NCBI RefSeq assembly: GCF_009741445.1
Contig: NZ_CP046507.1
Location: 2,666,001-2,730,000 of the forward strand
Source: Mycobacterium avium subsp. avium
GTDB lineage: Bacteria > Actinomycetota > Actinomycetes > Mycobacteriales > Mycobacteriaceae
Reading direction: 5' to 3'
Length of the DNA: 64,000 nucleotides
Positions within the stretch are counted from its first letter, which is position 1. Every line of letters begins with the position of its first letter. A program made the translations under genes and the position numbers. The notes beneath the pieces were generated by a model that had not been told where the DNA came from, ran no database searches, and was given only the letters and a program-made list of their open reading frames with translations. Positions 16,525 to 24,710 of the stretch are shown here, piece after piece.

Positions 16525-17658
16525 GGCACCACCGACCGCGCGGGCGATGTGGTCGCTGGGCGCCGCATGGAAAACGTGCGCGCTGCCGTCGGGCAAAACC
16601 CTTCGGGCCACGAGATAATCGGAACCCATCCACCCCTGTCGGATGAACCGGCCGAATCGCAGGAACGTTCCCGGCGCGCCGCTGGCCGACGGGACGAGCT
16701 TCACCTGCTCCATCCCGTTCTTCACACCCTCCCCGGTCAACGGCCGTGCCGCGGCGAGACCACGCACGATCACGGTGGCCGCGTCGTGCGACAGGCCCGG
16801 CATCGAGTGTCCGGGCCGGCGACCGTATCGCGCCTCGAAGCGGTCGAGGAAGGCCTGTCCGACCGTGTTGCGCTCGTCGTAGCTGTCCAGGCCGATCCAT
16901 CCGGATAGGTGCCGCCTCCACTCCGCGCTGATGTGTGCCATTTCGAACGCCGTCGTCGTGTATCGCGGCGGATCCCAGCCCGCGGCGCGCAGCGCATCCG
17001 TGAAGCCCCACAGCCCGTGCCCGAACCCGACGTGCACCAGCGCGTCGGGTTCCGCCGCACGCAACGCAGTGACCGTCTCGGACTTGTCGGCTTCGACCTG
17101 GGGAATCGCCACGGTCGCAACGACCTTCAAACCCGCGGCGTCGTAGGCTCTCTCGGCGAAGGCGAGGTACTCCTTACCGATGAGCGATGCCTCGTAGGCA
17201 ATGGCGATGCGCGATCGACCGTCGCCGATCATCACCGCGGCCAGCATCACCGGCTCCTCGGGCATCGAGCCGTTGTTCAGTGCGAAGCACCAGTCGCCGA
17301 GCGCTCCCTCCGATCCCGACAGAGTGACGATCGGAACCCGCGCGGTGGCCTCGACGTGGGAACGCAGCGGCACCACGTTATCCGACACCCACGGCCCGAA
17401 GATCGCCAGGCAACCCTCCGCGACGAGCTCGTCGAAGGCCCGCTCGACCACTTGGTAGGTCCCGTTGGGCAGGCCCACCACATTGCGGGTGACGAGTTCG
17501 ATCGGCCGGTCGATCAGTCCCGAGGAAAGGGCTTCATCCATCACCAGCCGCAGCGCGGCGACGCTGTCGTTGTCGGTGTCGCCGGACGTCGGATAGTCGT
17601 TGAGCAAGCCGACTTTCAGGGGAGCGACCGAACCGTATGCGCGAACCTCGTCTGCCAT
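16516..17658 (-). CDS. Periplasmic-binding-protein-like ligand binder, no signal peptide
   Basis: A 380-residue protein of the type I branched-chain-amino-acid/amide-binding fold (Peripla_BP_6, LivJ/AmiC-like): LKVGLLNDYPTSGDTDNDS opens lobe 1, followed by VSDNVVPLRSHVEATARVPIVTLSG and, in lobe 2, GRSRIAIAYEASLIGKEYLAFAERAYDAAG. The N-terminus (MADEVRAYGSVAPLKVG) has no signal peptide or lipobox, and no permease or ATPase genes are nearby. An extension to 17700 would overlap the operator at 17665-17683 and does not create a convincing signal. It may be a cytoplasmic ligand sensor, as AmiC is, or a lost-transporter orphan. It is divergent from the DAPDH-like gene at 17804. Confidence 0.8.
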   Translation of the reverse strand: MADEVRAYGSVAPLKVGLLNDYPTSGDTDNDSVAALRLVMDEALSSGLIDRPIELVTRNVVGLPNGTYQVVERAFDELVAEGCLAIFGPWVSDNVVPLRSHVEATARVPIVTLSGSEGALGDWCFALNNGSMPEEPVMLAAVMIGDGRSRIAIAYEASLIGKEYLAFAERAYDAAGLKVVATVAIPQVEADKSETVTALRAAEPDALVHVGFGHGLWGFTDALRAAGWDPPRYTTTAFEMAHISAEWRRHLSGWIGLDSYDERNTVGQAFLDRFEARYGRRPGHSMPGLSHDAATVIVRGLAAARPLTGEGVKNGMEQVKLVPSASGAPGTFLRFGRFIRQGWMGSDYLVARRVLPDGSAHVFHAAPSDHIARAVGGASG

Positions 17659-17664
17659 AGCGGC

Positions 17665-17683
17665 AACATACAGTATGGAGGTT
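17665..17683. promoter_or_regulatory. 19-bp operator, third copy
   Basis: AACATACAGTATGGAGGTT differs from the perfect palindrome at 15382-15400 at a few positions but keeps the AAC...GGTT ends and 19-base length. It starts 7 bases upstream of the ligand-binding-protein ATG at 17658, so a bound repressor would block that promoter, and it lies 121 bases before the divergent gene at 17804. Confidence 0.55.
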
Positions 17684-17803
17684 GAGGCCCACCGCGCCAC
17701 CGCAAACTCGCACCCGCCGAAAATGGTGGTTTACGAAAAGTGCAAAGCGAACTTTCGGCATGTTAGTTTTTCCGAGCGGGGGATCACATCCGGAGGAGAC
17801 GGA

Positions 17804-18928
17804 ATGACGCTCACATCGACGCAGGAGTCCCACGCGCCGTCAATCCAGAAGAAGTACCGCGTGATCCAGTGGGGCATGGGTAATGTCGGCACGATCGCAC
17901 TGCGCCACTTCGCACACAACCCTCTCTACGAAGTGGTCGGAGTGCTTTGTAATCGCCCGGAGAAGGTCGGTAGGGACGCCGGTGAACTCGTCGGGGTAGG
18001 ACCGATCGGGGTACACGCAACCACCGATAAGGCCACCTTGGAGACACTCGACGCCGATTGCGTGTTCTACGCGCCGCTCTGGTCGGACGTCGACGAGATC
18101 TGCCGACTGCTCCGCGGAGGAAAGAGCGTCGTTGCCTCGGGTGGTGCGTGGTGGCATCGGACCGAAACCAACACCGCGGACATCGACAAGATCGAAGCGG
18201 CGTGCCAAGAAGGCGGTACTTCGTTCCACGGAGGTGGCATCCACCCCGGCTACGCCGCGGACCTTCTCGTTCTGACGCTAGCCCGGATCGTCGGCAAGAC
18301 CGACCACATCCACATCTACGAGGCGGTGAACTTCAATAAGGACACCCTGAAGTACTTGGACGAGATGGGGTTCGGAAAAACCCCGGTCGAATTTGCGAAG
18401 GGAAATCTCTTCCAAGACGCGTGGTCGTTGTTCGCACAGTCGCTGACGATGGTTGTCGAAGGGCTGGGTAAAACCGTGGAGAAGTTCACGACAGACGTGC
18501 AGCTCGGCACGGCCACCCGCGATATCCCGTACGAGGGATCCCCGGACATGGACATGCCCGGCCTCAAAGGTGTGATCAAGACGGGCACCGTCGCGTCCCA
18601 GCATCATCTCTGGACGGCGTGGGTGGACGGCAGGCCATTCATCACGCTGCACGAGCTCTACTCGTTTGTTGAACACGACGCCATCGAGCCGAAACCTGAT
18701 TGGGAGCCCTACTACCACTACCGCGTGGTGATTGACGGCGACCCGGGAACCGAGCTGATCCTGCGGGGCAGCGAAGATGCACGAGACCACGCGAAGCCCG
18801 GCTATATCGGCTACGCCTGGACCGCGATGGAACCAGTGAACGCCATCCCCGCCATCTGTGATGGCCCGCCGGGTTTCAAGTCCCACGCCGACCTTGGGCT
18901 CATGACTGTTCGCGGGATCGTGCGCTGA
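17804..18928 (+). CDS. DAPDH-like Rossmann oxidoreductase (paralogue 5)
   Basis: At 374 residues this is the longest of the five copies, with a 17-residue N-terminal extension before VIQWGMGNVGTIALRHF. Shared blocks are GVLCNRPEKVGRDAG, ADCVFYAP, KSVVASGGAWWH, GGGIHPGYAADLL, DEMGFGKTPVEF and AMEPVNAIPAICDGPPG. ATG at 17804 is preceded by CGGAGGAGACGG, a strong ribosome site. It is alone in its transcription unit, 55 bases before the TetR gene at 18984. Its GVGPIG motif is shared with paralogue 1 at 5619, so these two may be closest. Substrate unknown. Confidence 0.83.
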   Translation: MTLTSTQESHAPSIQKKYRVIQWGMGNVGTIALRHFAHNPLYEVVGVLCNRPEKVGRDAGELVGVGPIGVHATTDKATLETLDADCVFYAPLWSDVDEICRLLRGGKSVVASGGAWWHRTETNTADIDKIEAACQEGGTSFHGGGIHPGYAADLLVLTLARIVGKTDHIHIYEAVNFNKDTLKYLDEMGFGKTPVEFAKGNLFQDAWSLFAQSLTMVVEGLGKTVEKFTTDVQLGTATRDIPYEGSPDMDMPGLKGVIKTGTVASQHHLWTAWVDGRPFITLHELYSFVEHDAIEPKPDWEPYYHYRVVIDGDPGTELILRGSEDARDHAKPGYIGYAWTAMEPVNAIPAICDGPPGFKSHADLGLMTVRGIVR

Positions 18929-18949
18929 TAACACCTGGGCACGCCCCTC

Positions 18950-18968
18950 AACATGCAGACTGAATGTT
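18950..18968. promoter_or_regulatory. 19-bp operator upstream of the TetR gene
   Basis: AACATGCAGACTGAATGTT is a 9-1-9 palindrome with one mismatch and the same length and ends as the sites at 15360-15400 and 17665-17683. It ends 15 bases before the TetR ATG at 18984, the usual place for an autoregulatory operator. Confidence 0.6.
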
Positions 18969-18983
18969 GCTACGATCATCGGC

Positions 18984-19616
18984 ATGGCGCAGCGCGGTGG
19001 TGCGGACGATGATCGGCGTGCCCGTGGCGAGCAGACTCGCCGCGACCTGATCGAGGCGGGCCGGGAACTGTTCGTGGAGCACGGATTCTTCAACACGAGC
19101 ATCGGTGACCTCGTGGCGAAGTCGGGCGTCGGCACGCGCGGTGCCTTCTACCACCACTTCAAGGACAAGGCCGAGCTGTTTCGGGCCGTGTTCGAAGACG
19201 TTGAGAACGACCTTACGCTGCGGTCCATCGCCACTCCCCCGCCCGGCACGGACCCGTGGGAACGGCTCACGAGCGGTCTGCACGGATTTCTCGAAGCCGC
19301 AACGGAGCCCGCCGTGCAGAGGGTGATACTCGTCGACGGTCCGGTGGTGCTGGGCTGGCAGACCCTGCGCGAAATCCAGGAGGGCAACAGCATCGCCCTC
19401 ATCAACGAGTTGGTCCGCGAGGCGATCGCAGAGGGCATCATCGACGACCAGCCCGTCGGGGAGCTGACGCACATGCTCGTCGCGGCGCTCGAGGAGGCTT
19501 CACGTCTGGTCGCGCATGCCGCAAATCCCGCCAGGGCACGCCGCCGAGCCGCCAAGGTCCTCGACCGGCTGTTGCTCTCGTTCGCCGTAGCGCCCCGAAA
19601 AATATTGCGGCGGTAG
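18984..19616 (+). CDS. TetR-family transcriptional regulator
   Basis: A 210-residue TetR regulator. The N-terminal helix-turn-helix is SIGDLVAKSGVGTRGAFYHHFKDK preceded by TRRDLIEAGRELFVEHGF; the C-terminal ligand domain is variable. It probably represses its own promoter and the P450, ligand-binder and DAPDH-like promoters, since related 19-base palindromes lie at 15360-15400, 17665-17683 and 18950-18968. This link is inference from position and motif sharing. The ligand could be the pathway substrate or its CoA ester. The amidohydrolase follows after 118 bases with its own promoter-like palindrome. Confidence 0.93.
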   Translation: MAQRGGADDDRRARGEQTRRDLIEAGRELFVEHGFFNTSIGDLVAKSGVGTRGAFYHHFKDKAELFRAVFEDVENDLTLRSIATPPPGTDPWERLTSGLHGFLEAATEPAVQRVILVDGPVVLGWQTLREIQEGNSIALINELVREAIAEGIIDDQPVGELTHMLVAALEEASRLVAHAANPARARRRAAKVLDRLLLSFAVAPRKILRR

Positions 19617-19654
19617 CGTTTCTGGATTTGCTCATGGTCAAAGGCTACCGTTCT

Positions 19655-19670
19655 GAAAATGTACATTTCC
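19655..19670. promoter_or_regulatory. Palindrome upstream of amidohydrolase
   Basis: GAAAATGTACATTTCC is a near-perfect 16-base palindrome centred on GTAC, 64 bases upstream of the amidohydrolase ATG at 19735. It does not match either of the other two operator families, so it may be a site for a different regulator. Confidence 0.4.
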
Positions 19671-19734
19671 GTAATTGAATATAGTTCCTCTACAACCTGA
19701 TAGTCTCGCTCTCAACCTCTGCACAAGGAGTCCC

Positions 19735-21015
19735 ATGCAGCCCGAAGAGATGATCCTGGTGAGCGTCGACGACCATCTGGTGGAACCACCGAACCTGTTC
19801 GAGGGCAGGGTTGTGAACACGTACGCCGACGAGACGCCCCGGGTGATCCGGCAGTCCGACGGCTCGGAGGTCTGGACGTTCAACGGCGCGATCATCCCCA
19901 ACATCGGCCTCAACGCCGTGGCGGGCCGCCCGCGCGAGGAGTACGGCATCGAACCCACTGCCTTCGACGAGATGCGCCCGGGGTGCTACGACATCCACGA
20001 GCGAATCAAGGACATGGACGCGGGCGGTGTGCTCGCGTCCATGTGCTTCCCGTCCTTTCCCGGCTTCGCGGGCCGGCTGTTCGCCACCCACCCCGATAAG
20101 GACCTCGCGCTCGCCGTCACCCAGGCGTACAACGATTGGCACATCGACGAGTGGTGTGGGTCGTATCCCGGACGCTTCCTGCCCATGGGATTACCCGTAC
20201 TTTGGGATCCGGAGTTGTGCGCCAAGGAGATCCGTCGCAATGCCGAGAAGGGTTGTCACTCAGTGACCTTCACCGAGAACCCCGCCACCCTCGGCTTCCC
20301 GAGCTTCCACGACGACTATTGGGATCCGATGTGGCGGGCGCTGTCGGACACCAACACGGTGCTCTCGGTCCACCTGGGCTCGTCGGGCAAGATCACGATG
20401 ACCGCCGACAACGCGCCCATCGACGTGATGATCACGCTGCAGCCGATGAATGTCTGCTCGGCGGCCGCAGACCTGTTGTGGTCGCGAGTCATCAAGCAAT
20501 TCCCCGACGTACGGTTCGCGCTCTCGGAGGGCGGCACCGGGTGGATCCCGTATTTCGTCGACCGCCTCGACCGCACGTACGAAATGCATCACCTGTGGAC
20601 GGGCCAGGACTTCGGCGACAGACTGCCCAGTGAGGTCTTCCGGGAGCGCTTCCTGACCTGCTTCATCGCCGATCCGATCGGGGTCAAGCTGCGCCACGAC
20701 GTCGGCATCGACAACATCGCCTGGGAGTGCGACTACCCGCATTCCGACTCGTCGTGGCCCGCGGCGGCCGAGGAACTCGCCCTCGTCATGGCTGGGCTGC
20801 CCGACGACGAGATCAACAAGATCACCTACGAGAATGCGTGTCGGTGGTATTCGTTCGACCCGTTCGAACACCGCACCCGAGAGCAGTGCACGGTGGGCGC
20901 CCTGCGTGCCGGTGCCGGTGACCACGACGTCGAGATCCGCAGCTTCGACCACGGTCGGTTCGAACGCACCGTGGGCTCGACCCTCGGCTCCGTGAGTGCC
21001 AAGCTCGATGTCTGA
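19735..21015 (+). CDS. Amidohydrolase family 2 protein
   Basis: A 426-residue metal-dependent hydrolase/decarboxylase of the TIM-barrel amidohydrolase family (Amidohydro_2). The first strand carries VSVDDHLVEPPNLF (metal ligands of the DxH type), the middle has SVHLGSSG, and the last strand ECDYPHSDSSWP contains the conserved aspartate. Enzymes of this branch include ACMSD-type decarboxylases and hydrolases; mycobacteria have many uncharacterised ones. ATG at 19735 follows CAAGGAG at 6-7 bases. The next SDR starts inside its last codons (8-base overlap), so both are one transcript. The role could be C-C or C-N hydrolysis in the pathway. Confidence 0.85.
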   Translation: MQPEEMILVSVDDHLVEPPNLFEGRVVNTYADETPRVIRQSDGSEVWTFNGAIIPNIGLNAVAGRPREEYGIEPTAFDEMRPGCYDIHERIKDMDAGGVLASMCFPSFPGFAGRLFATHPDKDLALAVTQAYNDWHIDEWCGSYPGRFLPMGLPVLWDPELCAKEIRRNAEKGCHSVTFTENPATLGFPSFHDDYWDPMWRALSDTNTVLSVHLGSSGKITMTADNAPIDVMITLQPMNVCSAAADLLWSRVIKQFPDVRFALSEGGTGWIPYFVDRLDRTYEMHHLWTGQDFGDRLPSEVFRERFLTCFIADPIGVKLRHDVGIDNIAWECDYPHSDSSWPAAAEELALVMAGLPDDEINKITYENACRWYSFDPFEHRTREQCTVGALRAGAGDHDVEIRSFDHGRFERTVGSTLGSVSAKLDV

Positions 21016-21803
21016 CAACGGAAATCAACCGATGCGGGTCGCCGTCGTCGGCGCCTCCGCGGGCCTCGGCCGATGCATCGGCACCGGGCTCGCCCAACGC
21101 GGTGCGCACGTCGCGCTACTGGCGCGTCGATACGACCGGCTGGTCGAGGCCGCCAAGGATGCCGGCAACGGCGCGGTCGCCATCGCGTGCGACGTCACCG
21201 TCACCGACAGCTGCAAAAAGGCGATCTCCGAGGTTGTCGGCGCGCTCGGCGGTCTTGACGCCTTGGTGTACACGACCGGCATGGGTGTGTTGGCTCCACT
21301 GCGCGAGGTGACCGCGGAACAATGGGCACAGTTGTTCGCGACCAATGTCACCGGCGCCGCGCTCGTCACCGCGGCCGCCGCCCCGCATTTGGCGGCGACG
21401 GCCGGCTCTGCCGTATACCTGTCCTCACTGAGTGCGTCCTACACGACGCCGTGGCCGCTGCTCGGGGCCTACTCGGTTACCAAGAGCGCCTTAGACAAGC
21501 TCGTTGAGGCCTGGCGTATCGAACATCCGGAGATCGGCTTCACCCGTCTCGCCGTGGGCGACAGCCTCGGCGGCGCCGGCGACGCGCAGACCGAGTTCAA
21601 CAAAAGCTGGGACCCCGACGCTCTGGAAGCGGCCATCAGGTACTGGATGGAGAACAAGTACATGGTGGGGGGGCCTCGTTGACGCGGAACACCTGACCGA
21701 GGTCGTCCATTCCGTGATCCACTGCGGCAACAGCAGTTTCATCCCTTACCTGACACTGGCCCCGCGCGCCTCCGACGCGGTGAAGGAACTCCGCCAATGG
21801 TGA
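21008..21803 (+). pseudogene. SDR with frameshift at a G7 run
   Basis: The first frame from ATG 21008 gives 224 residues of an SDR: GASAGLGR cofactor motif, LSSLSASYTTP...AYSVTKSAL active site, ending KYMVGGPR at 21682. The expected remainder (GLVDAEHLTEVVHSVIHCGNSS...LAPRASDAVKELRQW, stop at 21803) is intact in another frame. The break coincides with a run of seven G at 21667-21673; six G would restore a protein of about 264 residues. The cause is either a true slippage mutation or a homopolymer sequencing error. The catalytic core is upstream of the break, so a shortened protein would still have its active-site residues. It overlaps the amidohydrolase and precedes the alcohol dehydrogenase by 22 bases. 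Confidence 0.82.
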
Positions 21804-21825
21804 AACCCCTAACGAAAGAGACGCA

Positions 21826-22989
21826 ATGAAGTCCAAAGCAGCGGTGTTGCGCGGTGTCGGTGTGGATTGGGAAGTCACCGAAGTGGAGCTCGATCCGCCG
21901 CACGCGGGCGAAGTGCTGGTCAAGATGGCCTATGCGGGCATCTGTCACTCCGACGAACACTTCTATACCGGCGACAGTGTGCCGACAGCGGAGATGGAAG
22001 AGATGATGCGGGCGTCTGGCCTTCCGGTGCCCGAATGGTTCCCCATGCTCGGAGGACACGAGGGCTCCGGTGTGGTCGAAGCGGTCGGGCCCGGGGTGAC
22101 ATCACTGAAGCCCGGTGACCATGTGGCCATTTCGTTTCTGCCCGCCTGCGGCAATTGCCGATGGTGCGCCAGTGGCTACACCTACCTGTGCGACGTGGGC
22201 GCCGACATCTACAGCAAGGCGATGACCACCGACGGCACCCGCCGTCGCCACCTCGGCGGCGAAGACCTCATGGCGATGATGCAGGTCGGCACCTTCTCCG
22301 AATACGTGGTGGCCTCCGAGCGCTCGCTCGTCAAAGTCCACGACTGGATCCCCCTAGAGGCCGCCTCGCTGGTGTCCTGCGGGGTGACAACAGGATTCGG
22401 GTCGGGATCGGTCGCGGCGGGTACCCAAGCCGGCGATACCGTCGTCGTGGTCGGTGTCGGCGGAATCGGCATGAACGCCGTGCAGGGCGCGAAAGTCGCC
22501 GGCGCCAAGCACATCGTCGCCGTGGACCCCAACGAGTTCAAACGCGAGATCGCGCCGACGTTCGGGGCCACCCACGCCGCTGCCGACATCGGTGCCGCGC
22601 TGGAACTGGTCAAGGAGATCACCTGGGGGGTGATGGCCGACCGGGTCGTTCTCACGCCCGGGGTCGTTCCGGCGGACATGATAATGACGGCGATGATGTT
22701 GTTGCGCAAGGGCGGAACCTGCGTGCTGACCGGGATGCCGAAGATCACCGACCTGATGGTGCCGATCGTCCTCACTGACATGGTCAGTTCGTGCAAGACG
22801 TTCAAGGGGGTGCTCTACGGCGAGATGAACCCCCGCGAGGCCATGCCGAAACTATTGGCGATGTATGAGGCGGGGCTGATCAAGCTCGATGAGCTGGTCA
22901 CGCAGAAGTACAAGCTCGATGACATCAACGAGGCCATGAAAGACCTGCGCGCGGGCAAGAACATCCGGGGCGTCATCGCCTTCGAATAG
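21826..22989 (+). CDS. NDMA-type zinc alcohol dehydrogenase
   Basis: A 387-residue medium-chain, zinc-dependent alcohol dehydrogenase. Catalytic zinc ligands are in AGICHSDEH and GGHEGSG, and the structural zinc site is CGNCRWC plus a later cysteine (LCDVG). The nucleotide site is VVGVGGIGMNAVQGAKVAG. The insert around AMTTDGTRR and the overall pattern match the actinobacterial group with tightly bound NAD(H), assayed with N,N-dimethyl-4-nitrosoaniline and often served by mycofactocin in mycobacteria. It is the last gene of the amidohydrolase-SDR-ADH operon. Reaction: alcohol to aldehyde. The gene ends 10 bases before the convergent DUF35-thiolase gene, with a hairpin between them. Confidence 0.92.
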   Translation: MKSKAAVLRGVGVDWEVTEVELDPPHAGEVLVKMAYAGICHSDEHFYTGDSVPTAEMEEMMRASGLPVPEWFPMLGGHEGSGVVEAVGPGVTSLKPGDHVAISFLPACGNCRWCASGYTYLCDVGADIYSKAMTTDGTRRRHLGGEDLMAMMQVGTFSEYVVASERSLVKVHDWIPLEAASLVSCGVTTGFGSGSVAAGTQAGDTVVVVGVGGIGMNAVQGAKVAGAKHIVAVDPNEFKREIAPTFGATHAAADIGAALELVKEITWGVMADRVVLTPGVVPADMIMTAMMLLRKGGTCVLTGMPKITDLMVPIVLTDMVSSCKTFKGVLYGEMNPREAMPKLLAMYEAGLIKLDELVTQKYKLDDINEAMKDLRAGKNIRGVIAFE

Positions 22990-22992
22990 CGT

Positions 22993-23009
22993 CGCGACGT
23001 CACGTCGCG
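22993..23009. terminator. Bidirectional hairpin between convergent genes
   Basis: CGCGACGTCACGTCGCG is an 8-1-8 inverted repeat lying across the junction of the convergent ADH (ends 22989) and DUF35-thiolase (ends 23000) genes. As RNA it could fold as a 6-base stem with a 5-base loop. No U-tract follows, as is common for mycobacterial terminators. Confidence 0.4.
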
Positions 23010-24619
23010 CGGTGCAACAGCATGACGCCGGATGGAACTCCCCCACCGGTACTGACGACGGCGGTGCGTGCGTCTTTGACTTGGCGGTTACCGGCCTGGT
23101 GGCGCAATTGCAGCACCGCTTCGTAGAGGAAGCCGAATCCGTGCAGGCGTCCCTCGGACAGCTGGCCGCCGTGCGTGTTCAGTGGAAGCTCGCCGTCCAG
23201 CGCAATGCGCCGGCCGCCATCCAGCCATCCCTGGGCCTCGCCGAAGCCGCAGAAACCCAAGGCCTCGAGCCACGACACGCAGTTGAACGTAAAGCCGTCG
23301 TACAGCAGGGCAAGGTCGACGTCCTCGGGCCGCAGATCAGTTCTGCTCCACAAATGCGCGGCCTGGCCGATGACCTGGGGCTCGTGAGTGAGCGTCCCCT
23401 GATCCCACGAGATACGTTCGGCCACTTGCGTTCCGACGGCCTCACAGCGTATGGCCGGTCGCGGCAGATCACCGCCGATCGACGCGTTGGAGGCCACGAC
23501 CGCGATCGAACCGTCGCAGGGAACGTCGCAGTCGTAGAGGCCGAACGGTGACGTGATGGGCCGCGCGGCGAGGTAGTCGTCCATGGTCATCGGTTCGCGG
23601 TAGATGGCCGACGGGTTGAGCGCGGCATTGCGCCGCGCGTTCACGGCGATCATGCCGAAGAGTTCCCGATTCGCACCGTATCGATGCAGATACTGGTTGG
23701 CATTCACACCGATCCAATTGGCCGCCGAGGCGGCGCCAAACGGCAACGACCATTGCTGGGGCCCCGATACCCGTCCGCCGCCCCCGTGTAGTCGAAGCGC
23801 GGCATACGTCGATTCCCACACCGTCCGAAAGCACAGGACGTGTCGGCAAAGGCCCGCGGCCACCGCCATCATCGCGGCTATGATCGCGCCACCCTGGCCG
23901 GGTAGATCCATGCCGCCGTTGATCCACGTGGGATGTATGCGCAAAGCCTCCTCGACGGCAGCGATGCCGCCTTCGCTCATACCCATGCCCACGGGTCCCG
24001 GGTACGTCGAAAGACCGTCAATATCAGACAGTTCCAAACCGGCATCGGCAACCGCGGCAAGACATGCGTCCATCGTGAGCGACAACGGATCGACCATCAG
24101 CCGGCGGCCGGTGGCTGACCGGCCGATGCCCGATATCACGGATCGATGCTCAAACCGCTCCGTCGTTACCGGCTGACGCGGAACGGGAGAAGCGGGCGGC
24201 CCCAGCAGGTCCCGCTCATCGGTGCCACCCGTGGGTTCGAACAGCGGGATCCAGACGTCGTCAATGTTGTCGAATCGCACGGAGACGCGCTGGCCGACGT
24301 GCACCTCCTCGGGTGAGCAGCCGACGACGTTGGTCGTCAGGCGCACCTCGGCGCACTCGTCGAGTGCGACCACCGCGATGACGTAGGGCGGCTCGAATCC
24401 GGGAAGCCATGGATGCTCGTTGACCGTGTAGCCCACCACCGTCGCACGACCGGAAACCACGGCGGGTTCAGCCGATGTCGCCCGGCATGATGGACAGATC
24501 GGCACCGGAGGGTGCACGTACGTATCGCACTCGCTGCAGTGCTGGATGCGTAGATGGCCATCCTTGCCGGACGTCCAGAACCATTGATTCCACGGTGTGA
24601 GCTGCGGCAGCGGTCTCAT
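23000..24619 (-). CDS. DUF35 (Zn-ribbon/OB) - thiolase-like fusion, Ltp2-type
   Basis: A 539-residue two-domain protein. Residues about 1-130 form a DUF35 unit: a rubredoxin-like zinc ribbon with CxxC pairs at Cys28/31 and Cys42/45, then an OB fold. After a Pro-rich linker (131-157), residues 158-539 are a thiolase-fold domain with the Ltp2/SCP-x pattern (YDGFTFNCVSWLEALGF, LPLNTHGGQLSEGRLHG); Tyr440 in YDGFT is a candidate catalytic residue. In M. tuberculosis cholesterol breakdown, Ltp2 forms a retro-aldolase with the separate DUF35 domain of ChsH2; here both parts are on one chain. That predicts carbon-carbon cleavage of a beta-hydroxyacyl-CoA side chain. Substrate inference only. An operator-like site lies at 24711-24727 upstream. 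Confidence 0.85.
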   Translation of the reverse strand: MRPLPQLTPWNQWFWTSGKDGHLRIQHCSECDTYVHPPVPICPSCRATSAEPAVVSGRATVVGYTVNEHPWLPGFEPPYVIAVVALDECAEVRLTTNVVGCSPEEVHVGQRVSVRFDNIDDVWIPLFEPTGGTDERDLLGPPASPVPRQPVTTERFEHRSVISGIGRSATGRRLMVDPLSLTMDACLAAVADAGLELSDIDGLSTYPGPVGMGMSEGGIAAVEEALRIHPTWINGGMDLPGQGGAIIAAMMAVAAGLCRHVLCFRTVWESTYAALRLHGGGGRVSGPQQWSLPFGAASAANWIGVNANQYLHRYGANRELFGMIAVNARRNAALNPSAIYREPMTMDDYLAARPITSPFGLYDCDVPCDGSIAVVASNASIGGDLPRPAIRCEAVGTQVAERISWDQGTLTHEPQVIGQAAHLWSRTDLRPEDVDLALLYDGFTFNCVSWLEALGFCGFGEAQGWLDGGRRIALDGELPLNTHGGQLSEGRLHGFGFLYEAVLQLRHQAGNRQVKDARTAVVSTGGGVPSGVMLLHRAT

Positions 24620-24710
24620 GCCTTGCCCCCGGGCGCACGCCGGTCGCGAAGGCCGTCAGCTTCCGTGAGTTGCCGCCGCGCTATGGGAGGCATCCGCGCC
24701 GGGTAGCTGC

